64,000 bases of DNA from Lachnospiraceae bacterium (GCA_014239155.1 JAAZZQ010000085.1:1-64000), one strand, 5' to 3'; positions 29,401 through 38,626 are shown, counted from the stretch's first letter. Made by a program: numbers and translations. The notes: a model not told the origin generated them from the sequence alone.

Positions 29401-30300
29401 ATGAGAAAAACGAAGGAATTGCGAATTAAGATAACTGGGGTGCTGTTGGTTGCTGTGATTGCGGCAACCTCAGCACAGGGAAATTTTTCATTACAAAAGA
29501 TATATGCGGCAGAGTTTACGGTTACCGAGAGCAAAGCAGTGCTCTACAGCAATGATAAGACAAGAGTATATAAACAACCTGATATTAATTCGGGTGTTGT
29601 GACAGTGATTGCAAAGGATCTTCCGGTTGATGTGACTGGAATCACTTCTAACGGTTGGTTTCGCATTTCACTCAATGGCACATACTATGTGCCGGGAGAT
29701 GGTCTGGTTTCCCAAAACACAGGTGGTGTTGGTGTTGTGGTTGGTTCAGATATTATGGCATTGACCAGAGGGACATTTTCCTTTTTTGATAATTCAGAAC
29801 TGGGGGATTTTGACACGAATGATGTTGAGGATATGGATGCAAACACCTATATTAAGTATCTGGACTCTTTTTTGATGGGGTATGCGCTGCAGGATTTTTG
29901 TATTATGCAGGACAGCGGTAGATATCTAAAGGAAACTTATGAAAATGAAGCAAAATTGGACAAGAATGTTGCGGCAATAACCATGCAGGCATATCTTATC
30001 AATTATAGAAATAGGTATCTTAGCAACAGCCTTTCGGGACCATTTAGAAATGAGAAAGAACTGAAACTTGCACTCAACCGAGCGATTCGCTACAATATTA
30101 ACAAATTTGGAACTGTCTTTAAGAGTACAGGTATTGGAAGTGACGAGAGCAAGGCAAAGAAAACACTGGAAAGTGTAGTAGATGAAATAAAGGCAGAGCA
30201 GGGTGTTTCATTTACATGCCGCATGGAGTACGGAACTTACAAGGAAAAGGACGGAAAAGAAGGAAAAGGCTGGATTATAGAGTTTACTAAAAAGGATTAG
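29401..30300 (+). CDS. Exported SH3-domain protein of unknown function
   Basis: 299 residues from ATG 29401, shortly after AGAAAAGGG; longer frames overlap the peptidase gene. A signal peptide is visible (IKITGVLLVAVIAATSAQG). Residues about 45-105 form a bacterial SH3-like domain: AVLYSNDKTRVYKQPDINSGVVTVIAKDLPVDVTGITSNGWFRISLNGTYYVPGDGLV. The remaining 190 residues match no family I recognise. SH3 domains of this type often bind cell wall. It is adjacent to the M13 lipoprotein and probably co-transcribed with it. Confidence 0.75.
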   Translation: MRKTKELRIKITGVLLVAVIAATSAQGNFSLQKIYAAEFTVTESKAVLYSNDKTRVYKQPDINSGVVTVIAKDLPVDVTGITSNGWFRISLNGTYYVPGDGLVSQNTGGVGVVVGSDIMALTRGTFSFFDNSELGDFDTNDVEDMDANTYIKYLDSFLMGYALQDFCIMQDSGRYLKETYENEAKLDKNVAAITMQAYLINYRNRYLSNSLSGPFRNEKELKLALNRAIRYNINKFGTVFKSTGIGSDESKAKKTLESVVDEIKAEQGVSFTCRMEYGTYKEKDGKEGKGWIIEFTKKD

Positions 30301-30305
30301 TGGCA

Positions 30306-31079
30306 ATGAACAGAGATGAACATGTTGTGATTGCAGACAGCGATGGATATTTTTATTGCAGGGCAGTAGACTGCAGGCTAAACTATAAGAAGGAGCAACA
30401 GGTATGCGGGCGTGGGTGTCCTTGTTTTATGGAAAGGACACAGAGCGTCCCGGGGCGCTTTGCGTGTTGTTATCAGGAAAAGGGATTGGCGGAAAAACCA
30501 GCCCTTTTTCCGTCTGTTGCAGGAATGGATGCACAGCTTTACAAGGCGTATACATATGCTGCTGAGGCGCACGCAGGACAGTTTAGAAAGAAAACAGATA
30601 TTCCATATATTGCACATATTATTACGACTATGAACTATGCGATAGAACTTACAAAGGATACACGAGTGCTGCAGGCGGCAATTTTGCACGACACAGTTGA
30701 GGATACTTGGGTGACTCTTGATGACTTAAAAAGGGAGTTTGGGGAGCAGGTTGCTTGTCTTGTGGAGACAGAAACGGAAAATAAGCGCCGCAATATACCT
30801 GCCTCACAAACATGGGAAATTCGCAAGCGAGAGACGGTCGAACATTTAAAACAAGCCTCTCTCGACACAAAAGTGATTGTTCTTGCGGACAAGACTGCCA
30901 ATCTGGAGTCCATTGTAAAGGAGCAGCGTCACATGAGCGGCAATATCTGGACGAAGTTTAATCAGCCAGATAAAACAAAACAGGAGTGGTATTTTCGTGC
31001 TGTTCGAGAGCAATTGACAGAATTTGAAGATACAAGTGTTATTAAGGCTTATGACACGTACCTCGAAAATTTGTTTTGA
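30306..31079 (+). CDS. Small HD-domain hydrolase, RelA/SpoT-hydrolase (MESH1)-like, with Cys-rich N-terminus
   Basis: 257 residues from ATG 30306 (GTG 30300 is also possible). From about residue 75 the protein resembles the hydrolase half of SpoT: AYTYAAEAHAGQFRKKTDIPYIAHI, then AAILHDTVEDTWVTLDDLKREFG with the HD metal site, and KVIVLADKTANL. Such stand-alone enzymes remove the 3'-diphosphate of (p)ppGpp. No synthetase or ACT/TGS domain is present. The N-terminal 70 residues hold about eight Cys (CRAVDC, CGRGCPC, CC), an unusual possible metal-binding segment. It follows the SH3 gene by 5 bp. Confidence 0.8.
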   Translation: MNRDEHVVIADSDGYFYCRAVDCRLNYKKEQQVCGRGCPCFMERTQSVPGRFACCYQEKGLAEKPALFPSVAGMDAQLYKAYTYAAEAHAGQFRKKTDIPYIAHIITTMNYAIELTKDTRVLQAAILHDTVEDTWVTLDDLKREFGEQVACLVETETENKRRNIPASQTWEIRKRETVEHLKQASLDTKVIVLADKTANLESIVKEQRHMSGNIWTKFNQPDKTKQEWYFRAVREQLTEFEDTSVIKAYDTYLENLF

Positions 31080-31096
31080 AAAAATGTAAACATATG

Positions 31097-31125
31097 TTGA
31101 CAAAACACGAAAAATGTTATATTAT
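31097..31125 (+). promoter_or_regulatory. Promoter of the membrane protein gene
   Basis: TTGACA at 31097-31102, a 17-bp spacer and TATTAT at 31120-31125, about 120 bp upstream of ATG 31248. Confidence 0.72.
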
Positions 31126-31247
31126 AACATTTGTTTAATGATGTATAGCCCTGATGGGGTGCATTGTGGGTAAGAAGATTTTTTCTTGCCGGATTGCATG
31201 GGACAATTTCCTGTGCAGTGATTTTGTTCATTACAAGGGGGGATAAA

Positions 31248-31718
31248 ATGAACGATTTTGCTATACTCTTAGCATTTTTAGGAGCGTATTTGTTCGTGAT
31301 TCTAGTGATTTTGGTGATATGCTATGTGTTGACATCATTGGCACACATGAAGGCACTTAAAGCTTTGGGATATGATAAAGCTTGGATGGCATGGATTCCC
31401 TTTGCGCAACAGTATGCACTTGCAGATGTAGTGGCAGGCAACCAAGATTCAGTAACACTTTTTGGGACATTTTCAGTTCCGGTAATGCTTTATAAGTTTT
31501 GGTGGGGATTGTTGTTTATTTGTCCGTTTATTCCCGTTGTTGGCACACTTGCATCGATGGCCTTGACAATTATTTTTCTTGGCAATTGTTATGTAAAAAT
31601 CTATGCCAGATTGGATGGGACTTCCGAACAGGAACAACAGGTGATTGGATACCTTTCTGGATTTTTGGTAATTATTGCTGTTATAAAATTCCTTGCAGGA
31701 AAATATAACGCAAAGTAA
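31248..31718 (+). CDS. Small multi-spanning membrane protein
   Basis: 156 residues from ATG 31248, which follows GGGGGG. About four hydrophobic segments: residues 4-28, 75-95, 100-120 and 130-150. The stretch ALKALGYDKAWMAWIPFAQQYALADV between the first two recalls a family of Firmicute membrane proteins of unknown function. No catalytic motif. It has its own promoter and a terminator about 20 bp downstream. Confidence 0.75.
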   Translation: MNDFAILLAFLGAYLFVILVILVICYVLTSLAHMKALKALGYDKAWMAWIPFAQQYALADVVAGNQDSVTLFGTFSVPVMLYKFWWGLLFICPFIPVVGTLASMALTIIFLGNCYVKIYARLDGTSEQEQQVIGYLSGFLVIIAVIKFLAGKYNAK

Positions 31719-31734
31719 AGGTAACAAGAATGAG

Positions 31735-31771
31735 GAGCGGAATGGCTTGTCAGAGCTGTTCTGCTCTTTTT
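31735..31771 (+). terminator. Terminator after the membrane protein gene
   Basis: GAGCGGAA and TTCTGCTC pair, followed by TTTTT. A family B repeat starts directly behind it. Confidence 0.75.
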
Positions 31772-31900
31772 ATGCGCAGACCCGTGTATAATGTGAAAAC
31801 CATACATGACAGTTTTCACGTAGGAAATATGCCACTAACGTGGTGCACAGGGCGCGTAGCAAGTAGGGGAAGATTACTTCCCCTACTCGATTGTACATGC
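31771..31900 (+). repeat. Family B hairpin repeat
   Basis: TATGCGCAGACCCGTGTATAATG, GTAGGAAATATGCCACTAACG, GGGCGCGTAGCAAGTAGGGGAAG and CTTCCCCTACTCGATTGTACATG follow the same order as in the copy behind rpoC. Non-coding. Confidence 0.72.
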
Positions 31901-31946
31901 ATTAAAAAGGAAGTTTGTCATATTAGAAAAATATAAGGGGGATTTT

Positions 31947-33155
31947 ATGGGAAGTGTAGTTTCGGAGGAACGATGTCTATATGCAGCAAAATGTGGTGCC
32001 TGTCACATTGGTGAGATGAGTTATGAGCAAGAGCTGGCAGAGAAAAACAAATGGGTGATCAGTCATATTGGAAAGTACTGTCATCAGATTCATGACATTA
32101 TAGGAATGTATTATCCATATCATTATAGAAATAAAGTTCATGCTGTACTTGGCAAAGTCAAAGATACTGTTGTGGCGGGAACTTATGCGGAAGGTACACA
32201 TACAATTATTCCTGTAAATAGTTGTCTTATTGAGGATGTGCAGGCATCTGCTATTATTCAGACTGTGGCGGAATTAATTCAGTCTTTTAAGTTGTGGGTG
32301 TACAATGAGGATACAGGGCGCGGATTAATGAGACATATTCTCGTTAGAAAGGGTACTGCCACAAAACAAATTATGGTTGTACTGGTGACTGCATCAACGG
32401 AATTTCCGCATAAAAATCATTTTGTGGAGGTTTTAAGGACACGTCATCCAGAGATTACAACCATTGTGCAAAATATCAATACAAAGCAGACAAGCATGGT
32501 ACTTGGTGATAAAAATAAAATTCTATATGGGCAGGGATATATTGAAGATGTGCTGTTGGGGCTTCGTTTTCGAATCTCTTCTAATTCCTTTTATCAAGTA
32601 AATTCTGCCCAAACACAGGTTTTGTATAAAAAAGTAATACAGGCAGCAGCGCTTACAGGAGATGAGACAGTAATTGATGCCTACTGTGGAATCGGTACAA
32701 TTGGCATGTGTATGCACGCAAAGGCGAGACGTGTGATCGGCATTGAGCTGAATGAGCAGGCAGTAAAAGATGCAAGGGAGAATGCAAAACAAAATCATCT
32801 AAAAAAAATACAGTTTGTGGCGGCAGATGCGACAGAATATATGACACAGATGTCACAAAATGGGATGCGCGCAGATGTGATTATAATGGACCCGCCGCGA
32901 AGTGGGAGTACTGAGGCGTTTGTAAAGGCGACAGTTTCCCTTAGACCACGGTGTGTTGTATATGTCTCATGCAACCCAGAGACACTTGGAAGAGATTTGG
33001 AGTGGTTTTGCAGAGAGGGATATATTGCAGAGGAAGCGTGGATTGTTGATATGTTTAGTTTTACACAGCATGTGGAGACGTGTGTACTTTTGTCCCAACA
33101 AAGGGGTGATGATTATATCAAGGTTTCTTTGGAACCCGGATGTAACACCCGCTGA
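31947..33155 (+). CDS. rlmD: 23S rRNA (uracil-5-)-methyltransferase, RlmD/TrmA family
   Basis: 402 residues. SAM-binding block VIDAYCGIGTIGMCMHAKARRVIGIELNEQAV (motif DAYCGIGT, about residue 235), then VIIMDPPRSGS and the catalytic Cys in VVYVSCNPETLGRDL near residue 340, with the closing Glu of HVETCVLL. It methylates C5 of a uridine in 23S rRNA or tRNA; which one is not fixed by sequence. Four N-terminal Cys (CLYAAKCGACHIG) resemble the Fe-S site of RlmD. AAGGGGG precedes ATG 31947. The reading frame ends early because of a frameshift, described next. Confidence 0.88.
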   Translation: MGSVVSEERCLYAAKCGACHIGEMSYEQELAEKNKWVISHIGKYCHQIHDIIGMYYPYHYRNKVHAVLGKVKDTVVAGTYAEGTHTIIPVNSCLIEDVQASAIIQTVAELIQSFKLWVYNEDTGRGLMRHILVRKGTATKQIMVVLVTASTEFPHKNHFVEVLRTRHPEITTIVQNINTKQTSMVLGDKNKILYGQGYIEDVLLGLRFRISSNSFYQVNSAQTQVLYKKVIQAAALTGDETVIDAYCGIGTIGMCMHAKARRVIGIELNEQAVKDARENAKQNHLKKIQFVAADATEYMTQMSQNGMRADVIIMDPPRSGSTEAFVKATVSLRPRCVVYVSCNPETLGRDLEWFCREGYIAEEAWIVDMFSFTQHVETCVLLSQQRGDDYIKVSLEPGCNTR

Positions 33156-33393
33156 AACAAACGCTACCTATGAAGAAATCAAAAAATATATTGCAGAGAA
33201 GTACAAACAAAAGGTTTCTACGCTTTATATTGCTCAAGTAAAGAGAAAGTATTGTCTAGAGATTGGGAAAAACTACAATATTTCTAAAAATGCTAATGCC
33301 AAAGTGTCAAATTGTCCTGTAGATAAGGAAGATATGATAGTAGCTGCACTGAAGCATTTTCAAATGTTTCCTGTGAAGTCTGAGGTTATATAG
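33142..33393 (+). pseudogene. Frameshifted C-terminal extension of the rRNA methyltransferase
   Basis: In the +1 frame after GAACCC at about 33136-33141, the sequence continues as DVTPAETNATYEEIKKYI, KYKQKVSTLYIAQVKRKYCLEIGKNYN and a terminal MIVAALKHFQMF. From memory, many Clostridia RlmD-type proteins carry this extension (pattern YGLKVHTSYIAQVKRKCG) fused to the methyltransferase. Removing one G near 33142 would restore one frame of about 480 residues. Either a real frameshift or a sequencing error. Confidence 0.7.
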
Positions 33394-33407
33394 TATTGTG
33401 TGATATT

Positions 33408-33442
33408 AAAGGGAGCTGTTTCGAGATGAACAGTTCCTTTTT
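33408..33442 (+). terminator. Terminator after the methyltransferase locus
   Basis: AAAGGGAGCTGTT and AACAGTTCCTTTTT pair around an 8-base loop and end in a T run. Confidence 0.82.
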
Positions 33443-33959
33443 GTGAGGTGAATATTTTGATCAATTGTATACTGAAAGGTAAAAGGTGAGTTTGTGTAGT
33501 TTTCATTGTAATAAAGGTATACCATGCAATTTATAGAATAGAAAAATTGTTTACATATAAAAATATGAGAAAATAGTGAGAAAATTGTAGTTTTTATAGT
33601 TAAGGGCATCCATGTATTAAAAAGATACAGATCGTCAGTATCTTCTAAAAAGATGACAAAGACTAGTGGAGTAATATACATTGATCCGCCATCTAAGCCT
33701 TTTCTGATTATTCAGGTTATATTCTTCATTGCAGTTTCATGTAAAGTATATGCAATTAGTAAGGTTACGCAGGCATATATTTGTAAAAGTTTGCATTTGG
33801 GTCATAATTTTTTACTAAGTTAGACAGAAAACCTGTGGAATATATTAATATGTAAAAATATGAGCAGCCAGAATGTGTTAGTCAAAAAGACAAAAAATTA
33901 GGTGTTACAATAAAATATTTGGCATATCAGGCAGGGGAGTATGATTACTTTGTGGACTT
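33443..33959. other. Non-coding AT-rich stretch
   Basis: No convincing gene. Open frames on both strands lack ribosome binding sites and recognisable motifs. The right part, from about 33850, may be decayed 5' sequence of the following nuclease relic. Confidence 0.5.
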
Positions 33960-34503
33960 GTGCGCATCATATTGGAAATGCCAAATTTAAAGATTATCCA
34001 GAGCCAGGTACGGCGTTTCCTGCGAAATAACGGGGCACGTTCCGTGATATTAGACGCATTATGCGAATTAGAAGATGGATCAATGTCAAATATTGAGGTT
34101 CAGAAGGCTGATGATGATAACCATCAGAAAAGGATACGTTTCAACCAGTCCAATATCGACACTATATTCACCGAGAAGGGAATAAGGTATAAAGAACTTC
34201 CTGATACTTATATGATATTTATCTCGAAATTTGATAATTTTGGAAAAACAGCACAGTATACCATATAGACAGGGTAATTCGCGAGACAGGCGATGTTGTT
34301 GGGAACGGGTACATGAGGTTTATGTGAATGTAGCTGTTGATGACGGTTCTGATATGGCGGAGTTGATGCAGTATTTTAAAGACAACAGTGATACGAATAA
34401 TAAGTTTGCAAAATTGAGTAACAGGGTAAATTATTTTAAGTATGAAAGGGCAGGTGTTAACATTATGGCAACTTTATTTGAGGAATATTTGACTGAGGAA
34501 TAG
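33960..34503 (+). pseudogene. Decayed Rpn-family nuclease / putative transposase
   Basis: Two overlapping frames together read like a PD-(D/E)XK Rpn protein. The first (33960-34268) has ARSVILDALCELEDGSMSNIEVQKADDDNHQKR, matching the RlD...ExQ nuclease core, and LPDTYMIFISKFDNFG. The second (34231-34503) continues as VYVNVAVDDGSDMAELMQYF and KLSNRVNYFK. A frameshift near 34260 separates them, and the N-terminus is truncated. Rpn proteins promote RecA-independent recombination in E. coli; this copy is not functional as read. Confidence 0.72.
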
Positions 34504-35262
34504 AGAAAGGGTATAAGAGGTATAACTAAGTCTTATTTAAGATTTAATCAAAGTCCAGAAAGTGCAAAGAATGCGATTTTGGAGGAATATTCTGATATTG
34601 ATGAAAGGCTCATAGATGAAATTATTGATGAGGTGTATGATTTGGTGAGATAATATCAGTTCAGGGGTAGTCTTATGGAGAAGCCTGACCTGTGAAGATG
34701 CCATATTAGAACCACTATATAGACAGCCTTTGTGATGACGAAGATGAGTATGATTATACAGAACTGCCTTTTACATAATTGAAAAAATGTAATATATTAT
34801 AGGGATTGTGGAGTTCTGTAGATATGCCTGTTTGAAGTGAAAAAATACTTGAATCGTGCTAGTTCAGGTATTTTTTTATTGCAAAATTCAGGGCGCTGGC
34901 AGCGTCAGACAGAGTTGTACTTTTTTGTGAAATCGCGATTTTGAGTTTTTCGTGTATTTCGGAGTTTTTGGCAGGTGTCTGTAAGGGCTGGGGTAGCTTT
35001 GAGGCAGGTGCTGGTTTTACCTGTTCATTCGTTGCATGATTCTGTTTGCGCGGAATATGCAGACATGGTTCAGGGGTAGTGTAGGCGATATTTTTCTATT
35101 AAAATCTGGGGCTAAATGTTTTTATAAATGATTGTTTTCCTGCGCAAAAAAGCACAAGGAAAAAAGCTTTGTCTGAAATTTCCCTTTTATCGGGGATTTT
35201 AAGAATTTGTCACATATGGGAAAATGGATAATGATGTTTTTATTTTGAAAGGGGGCGCGTTT
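34504..35262. other. Intergenic stretch with gene fragments and one terminator
   Basis: An open stretch of about 43 codons at 34525-34653 encodes QSPESAKNAILEEYSD and related acidic residues but has no clear start; it is probably a relic. A terminator-like hairpin (AAAAATACTTGAA with GTTCAGGTATTTTTTT) occupies 34841-34877. The remainder up to 35230 shows no convincing gene. Confidence 0.5.
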
Positions 35263-35643
35263 ATGACGAATAACTTTTTTAAAATGCTTGCTAAGTTGAA
35301 TAGTGAGTTCCTGCAGAAATACACACCCTTGCCAGTATCAAGTAAAGAGACGATTAAAAGGCTGATTCTGTATGTAGGGTCAGGTTCTTGGTCTAAGCCA
35401 GAGGTGACAAAATTATATTGCTGCAACTGGAATAAATCGTATGACCAGCTCAGGCTGATTTTTACAGAGGAAGGTTTCAGAGATCGCAATGAAGTGACAA
35501 TCCGCAGGCAAATGTTCATGTACGGTAAAGAAGCAAGAAACCGAAAACAAGAGATAGACCGCCAGTACCACACTATTCCAAACCAAAGACCAAAAGACAA
35601 GCATTATCAAAATGTGCATAACAGGCTATTTCGTCATGGATAA
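35263..35643 (+). CDS. Hypothetical protein, accessory element
   Basis: 126 residues from ATG 35263 (AAAGGGGG seven bases upstream). Basic at the C-terminus (EARNRKQEIDRQYHTIPNQRPKDKHYQ). No motif recognised. The segment SWSKPEVTKLYCCNWNKSYDQLRLIFTEEGF could be a winged-helix-like fold, but that is a guess. The following 270 bp contain a TTATACACA match to the DnaA-box consensus at 35730-35738, so a replication-associated role in a lost plasmid or ICE is possible. Confidence 0.5.
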   Translation: MTNNFFKMLAKLNSEFLQKYTPLPVSSKETIKRLILYVGSGSWSKPEVTKLYCCNWNKSYDQLRLIFTEEGFRDRNEVTIRRQMFMYGKEARNRKQEIDRQYHTIPNQRPKDKHYQNVHNRLFRHG

Positions 35644-35911
35644 CTCTGTTCACAGAACATGGAAAAGCTAAAGTGCAGCTTTCCCACATTCTGCAAACAA
35701 AGTTACCCACAACTCCATGAGATAGCCAGTTATACACATTCCCACAATGCCGACTACAGCGGAATTTCTCTCTTTTATATATTTTTGTATATGTTTATTG
35801 CAGTAAATAGCAAATAAATTGTATTATATTATCCATGTAGAACCAAAAATAAGAGGAACTATTAGAAAACATTTGCTAAGATAATATGAATCAAAACGAA
35901 AGGAAATAAAC

Positions 35912-36775
35912 ATGGAATGGAATGAAAAACTACAAGTAATTATTGATTATGCTGAAAATCATTTACAACGAAAAGAAGAAGTGATTGATAGTGAAGAAAT
36001 TTCCAAAATTGCAGAATGCTCTTTTGGTTTTTTCCAAAAGGTATTTTCATATATGAATGGTATTAGCTTTGCTGAATATATTCGTTCACGAAAATTAACT
36101 TTAGCTGGATATGATTTGAAAAGCACAGATTTAAAAGTGATTGATATAAGCTACAAATATGGTTACGATTCTCCTACATCATTTACAAAGGCATTTCAAC
36201 TTTTTCACGGAGTATCACCAAGAGAAGCACGAAATCTGAATGTTATTTTAAAAGTTGTTCCCAAAATGCAAATATTAGAACGCCATGAATATTCATGGAA
36301 ACTTGAACAAAAAGAAAGTTTTCGGTTAGTAGGAAAAAGCATTGTTGTGTCTTGCGAAAATAATCTTCATTTCAAGAAAATACCGGAATTTTGGAATGAA
36401 TGTCAACGTAATGGTATTTTTGCAAAACTAATTTCGATAGATACTGCTACACAAAAAGGGATATTTGGTTTATTTGGAGCTTATGATGAACAGTTAAACG
36501 AAATTGAATATTCTATTATGGCTATATCTGATAGGGAACTGCCACAAGGTTTTACTGAAATCAATATTCCAACTGCTACATGGGCAATTTTTGATTGCAG
36601 AGGTTCCGTTCCGCAAGCAATACAGAAAGGTTGGCAATATCTTAATGAAGAATGGCTTGTCAAATATCCATTCCAACATGCACAATGCCCGGAAGTAGAA
36701 TGGTATAGTAATGGAAATGTGTATGATAGCAACTATTTAAGTCAAATATGGATACCAATTATAGAGGAGGAATAA
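35912..36775 (+). CDS. AraC-family regulator with GyrI-like effector-binding domain
   Basis: 287 residues. N-terminal double HTH of AraC type (SEEISKIAECSFGFFQKVFSYMNGISFAEYIRSRKL; second helix KVIDISYKYGYDSPTSFTKAFQLFHGVSPREAR). From about residue 125 a GyrI/SOUL-like ligand domain: KESFRLVGKSIVV.. to FTEINIPTATWAIFDCRGSVPQAIQKGW..EWLVKYPF. Related proteins sense small hydrophobic compounds. AAAGGAAAT lies upstream of ATG. It is followed after 2 bp by the next gene, presumably co-regulated. Confidence 0.9.
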   Translation: MEWNEKLQVIIDYAENHLQRKEEVIDSEEISKIAECSFGFFQKVFSYMNGISFAEYIRSRKLTLAGYDLKSTDLKVIDISYKYGYDSPTSFTKAFQLFHGVSPREARNLNVILKVVPKMQILERHEYSWKLEQKESFRLVGKSIVVSCENNLHFKKIPEFWNECQRNGIFAKLISIDTATQKGIFGLFGAYDEQLNEIEYSIMAISDRELPQGFTEINIPTATWAIFDCRGSVPQAIQKGWQYLNEEWLVKYPFQHAQCPEVEWYSNGNVYDSNYLSQIWIPIIEEE

Positions 36776-36777
36776 AA

Positions 36778-37242
36778 ATGGTACATTTAGTTTATTGCGA
36801 TAACGCAGGCAAAAAAGGTGAAAAAGTATTAGATAAAATTTTGGCGGAAACTAAGACAATGATTGTGCGCGGAGCAGCAGGAAGAAAAATTCCCCACAGT
36901 AGAGTGTTTGAGGGTGAATGTCTTTATTTCATAGAAAAAGGAAGTACGGAGATAAGGACAACTGCTATTGTAAAAAAAGTACAAAACTTTGTGAAATTAT
37001 CTGATGAAGAAATCACAAGAACTCTTGAGAATAACCAGAGCAAATTAAATTTATCCGATAAGCAAAAAGTACGCTGGCATAAAAAGTGTCTATGTTTCGT
37101 GGAGTTTGAAAATGTCAAGGAAATTGAGCCACTTTCTTTTGAACATCAAGGAAATATGGACGACTGGCTTATTTTAGAGAAAATTGAAGATGTTCTTGTG
37201 GGAACAAGTATTCCGTACAATTACAAAAATTCTAAATTTTGA
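36778..37242 (+). CDS. Hypothetical protein, possibly PUA/ASCH-like fold
   Basis: 154 residues from ATG 36778, which has GAGGAGG upstream inside the end of the preceding gene. It opens MVHLVYCDNAGKKGEKVLDKILA; the segment MIVRGAAGRKIPHSRVFEGECLYFIEKGS.. followed by VKKVQNFVKLSDEEI resembles small RNA-binding PUA/ASCH-like proteins. That is tentative. It is coupled to the AraC/GyrI-type gene and is a candidate member of its regulon. Terminator follows. Confidence 0.6.
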   Translation: MVHLVYCDNAGKKGEKVLDKILAETKTMIVRGAAGRKIPHSRVFEGECLYFIEKGSTEIRTTAIVKKVQNFVKLSDEEITRTLENNQSKLNLSDKQKVRWHKKCLCFVEFENVKEIEPLSFEHQGNMDDWLILEKIEDVLVGTSIPYNYKNSKF

Positions 37243-37267
37243 ATTAGGGAATTTATTACAGATAATC

Positions 37268-37299
37268 AAGAGATGACAGCCTAAAATGTTGTCATCTCT
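37268..37299 (+). terminator. Terminator
   Basis: AAGAGATGACA and TGTCATCTCT pair around an 11-base loop and are followed by CTTAATTATT. Confidence 0.7.
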
Positions 37300-37362
37300 C
37301 TTAATTATTAAAAGTAGCTATTAACCATACAAATCCCGCGTGGAAGAACGGGGGAAATTTCT

Positions 37363-37800
37363 ATGACTTGCACAGAAGCATATAAAGAACACATCATGTA
37401 TACTTTTAACGGTTTCTGCAAAGTAGTGACACGCTATGCCGCTATCAATGCATGGCGGGAACGGAGCAGACGGCGGCAAAGGTAAATATCCTTTGAATAC
37501 CTCACAGAAGAAAAATTTTACCCATTCAGTACGTCAGATGAATATTTTGCAGACCCCTACAAGGAGTATCGTATCACGATATGCGGTCAGACAATCATTC
37601 TCACAAATGGGAATCTTGCCGCTGCCCTATTATCCTTGCCGGAGAAAAGAGGGAAATCATTTACCTTTACTTTTCCGGATGATACACACAGCAGGAAATC
37701 GGAGAACTATATGGAAGCTGCCGGAGTACAGCATGGCTCATATACACAGTGCCTTAAAGATGTTGCATGAGGAAATGGAGGTGCTTTCACATGGGGAAAC
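37363..37800 (+). pseudogene. Relic of a conjugative-transposon sigma-70-like factor
   Basis: From ATG 37363 the frame reads MTCTEAYKEHIMYTFNGFCK and INAWRERSRRRQR, then meets a stop. It continues as ISFEYLTEEKFYPFSTSDEY and LAAALLSLPEKRREIIYLYF, and finally in another frame as SALKMLHEEMEVLSHGE. This is the layout of sigma-like regulators of Tn916-type elements, with at least two disruptions. Confidence 0.65.
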
Positions 37801-38306
37801 CTAACATTGTATCGTATGAAACCAGTCCTGTCAAGGCTGCAATACTGGTCAAAACAGGCTCATACAGACGAAGAAAAACTGTTGAACGTAGGCAACAGGG
37901 AGTCTGGCGCTATCCGTAAAAAGCAGGAAAATGACCTAAAACGGGCTGAAAAACGCAGGGCAGAATTAGATGGTTTATTCACAAGGCGGTATGAGGACTG
38001 GGGGCAGGACGCATCACAGAATACAATTTCAATATGCTTTCTGCAAAGTATCAGGACGAATAGGCACAGCTTGATGAACAACTCAACGGATTAAAAACCA
38101 AGCTGAACGAAACAAAGCAGACTGCCACTGACGCGGAAAAATGGATTTCTTATATCAGGGAAGATGCTTATTCTACAAAATTGACAGCCCTGCTCCTAAA
38201 CACGCTGATTGAAAAGATTGTCGTCCATGATGCGGTCAAAACGAAAGATGGCACAAAGGAACAGGAAATTGAGATATACTATCGCTTTATCGGTAAAATT
38301 GAGTGA
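37801..38306 (+). pseudogene. C-terminal relic of a large serine recombinase
   Basis: Fragments in different frames: KKQENDLKRAEKRRAELDGLF with TRRYEDW, then LDEQLNGLKTKLNETKQTA, TDAEKWISYIR and finally LLNTLIEKIVVHDAVK with KEQEIEIYYRFIGKIE before a stop. This is the coiled-coil end of recombinases found on Lachnospiraceae and Tn4451-like elements. The catalytic N-terminus is missing and at least two frameshifts are present. Confidence 0.7.
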
Positions 38307-38338
38307 TTCATCAAGTTTTTTATTAACGGTATCTTTAA

Positions 38339-38548
38339 GTGTGTGAAACAGACATTGACTATTCCGACTTACGGGAATACAACACAACGCTTTCCAAAAT
38401 CAGTAACAATCTGAACCAGATAGCAAAGTGCATGAACGCAACGGGAAACATCTATGTCGCCGATGTAAAGGAAGTAAAAGAGCTAATCAAAAAAGTGTGG
38501 AATACACAGAAATCCATGCTCTCAAAACAGCCATACATGAAGCAGTAA
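38339..38548 (+). pseudogene. C-terminal fragment of a MobC-type mobilisation protein
   Basis: About 69 codons including REYNTTLSKISNNLNQIAKCMNATG and VKELIKKVWNTQKSML. The NNLNQIAKxxN motif is typical of MobC relaxosome accessory proteins. The N-terminal ribbon-helix-helix is absent, so this is a remnant of a mobilisable element. Confidence 0.65.
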
Positions 38549-38580
38549 CCATCATCAAAATCTTGCAAAATTCGAGATAA

Positions 38581-38626
38581 AAAGGTGCATCGCCCTGAAG
38601 ATTTTTCTTCTCTGCGATACACCTTT
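38581..38626. terminator. Hairpin, probable terminator
   Basis: AAAGGTGCATCGC and GCGATACACCTTT form a stem around an internal 20-base region. No gene was seen from here to 38951. Confidence 0.5.

Noticed and set aside
33406-33681. 91-codon minus-strand frame
   Set aside because: Begins in AT-rich DNA without a ribosome binding site and runs into the terminator after the methyltransferase.
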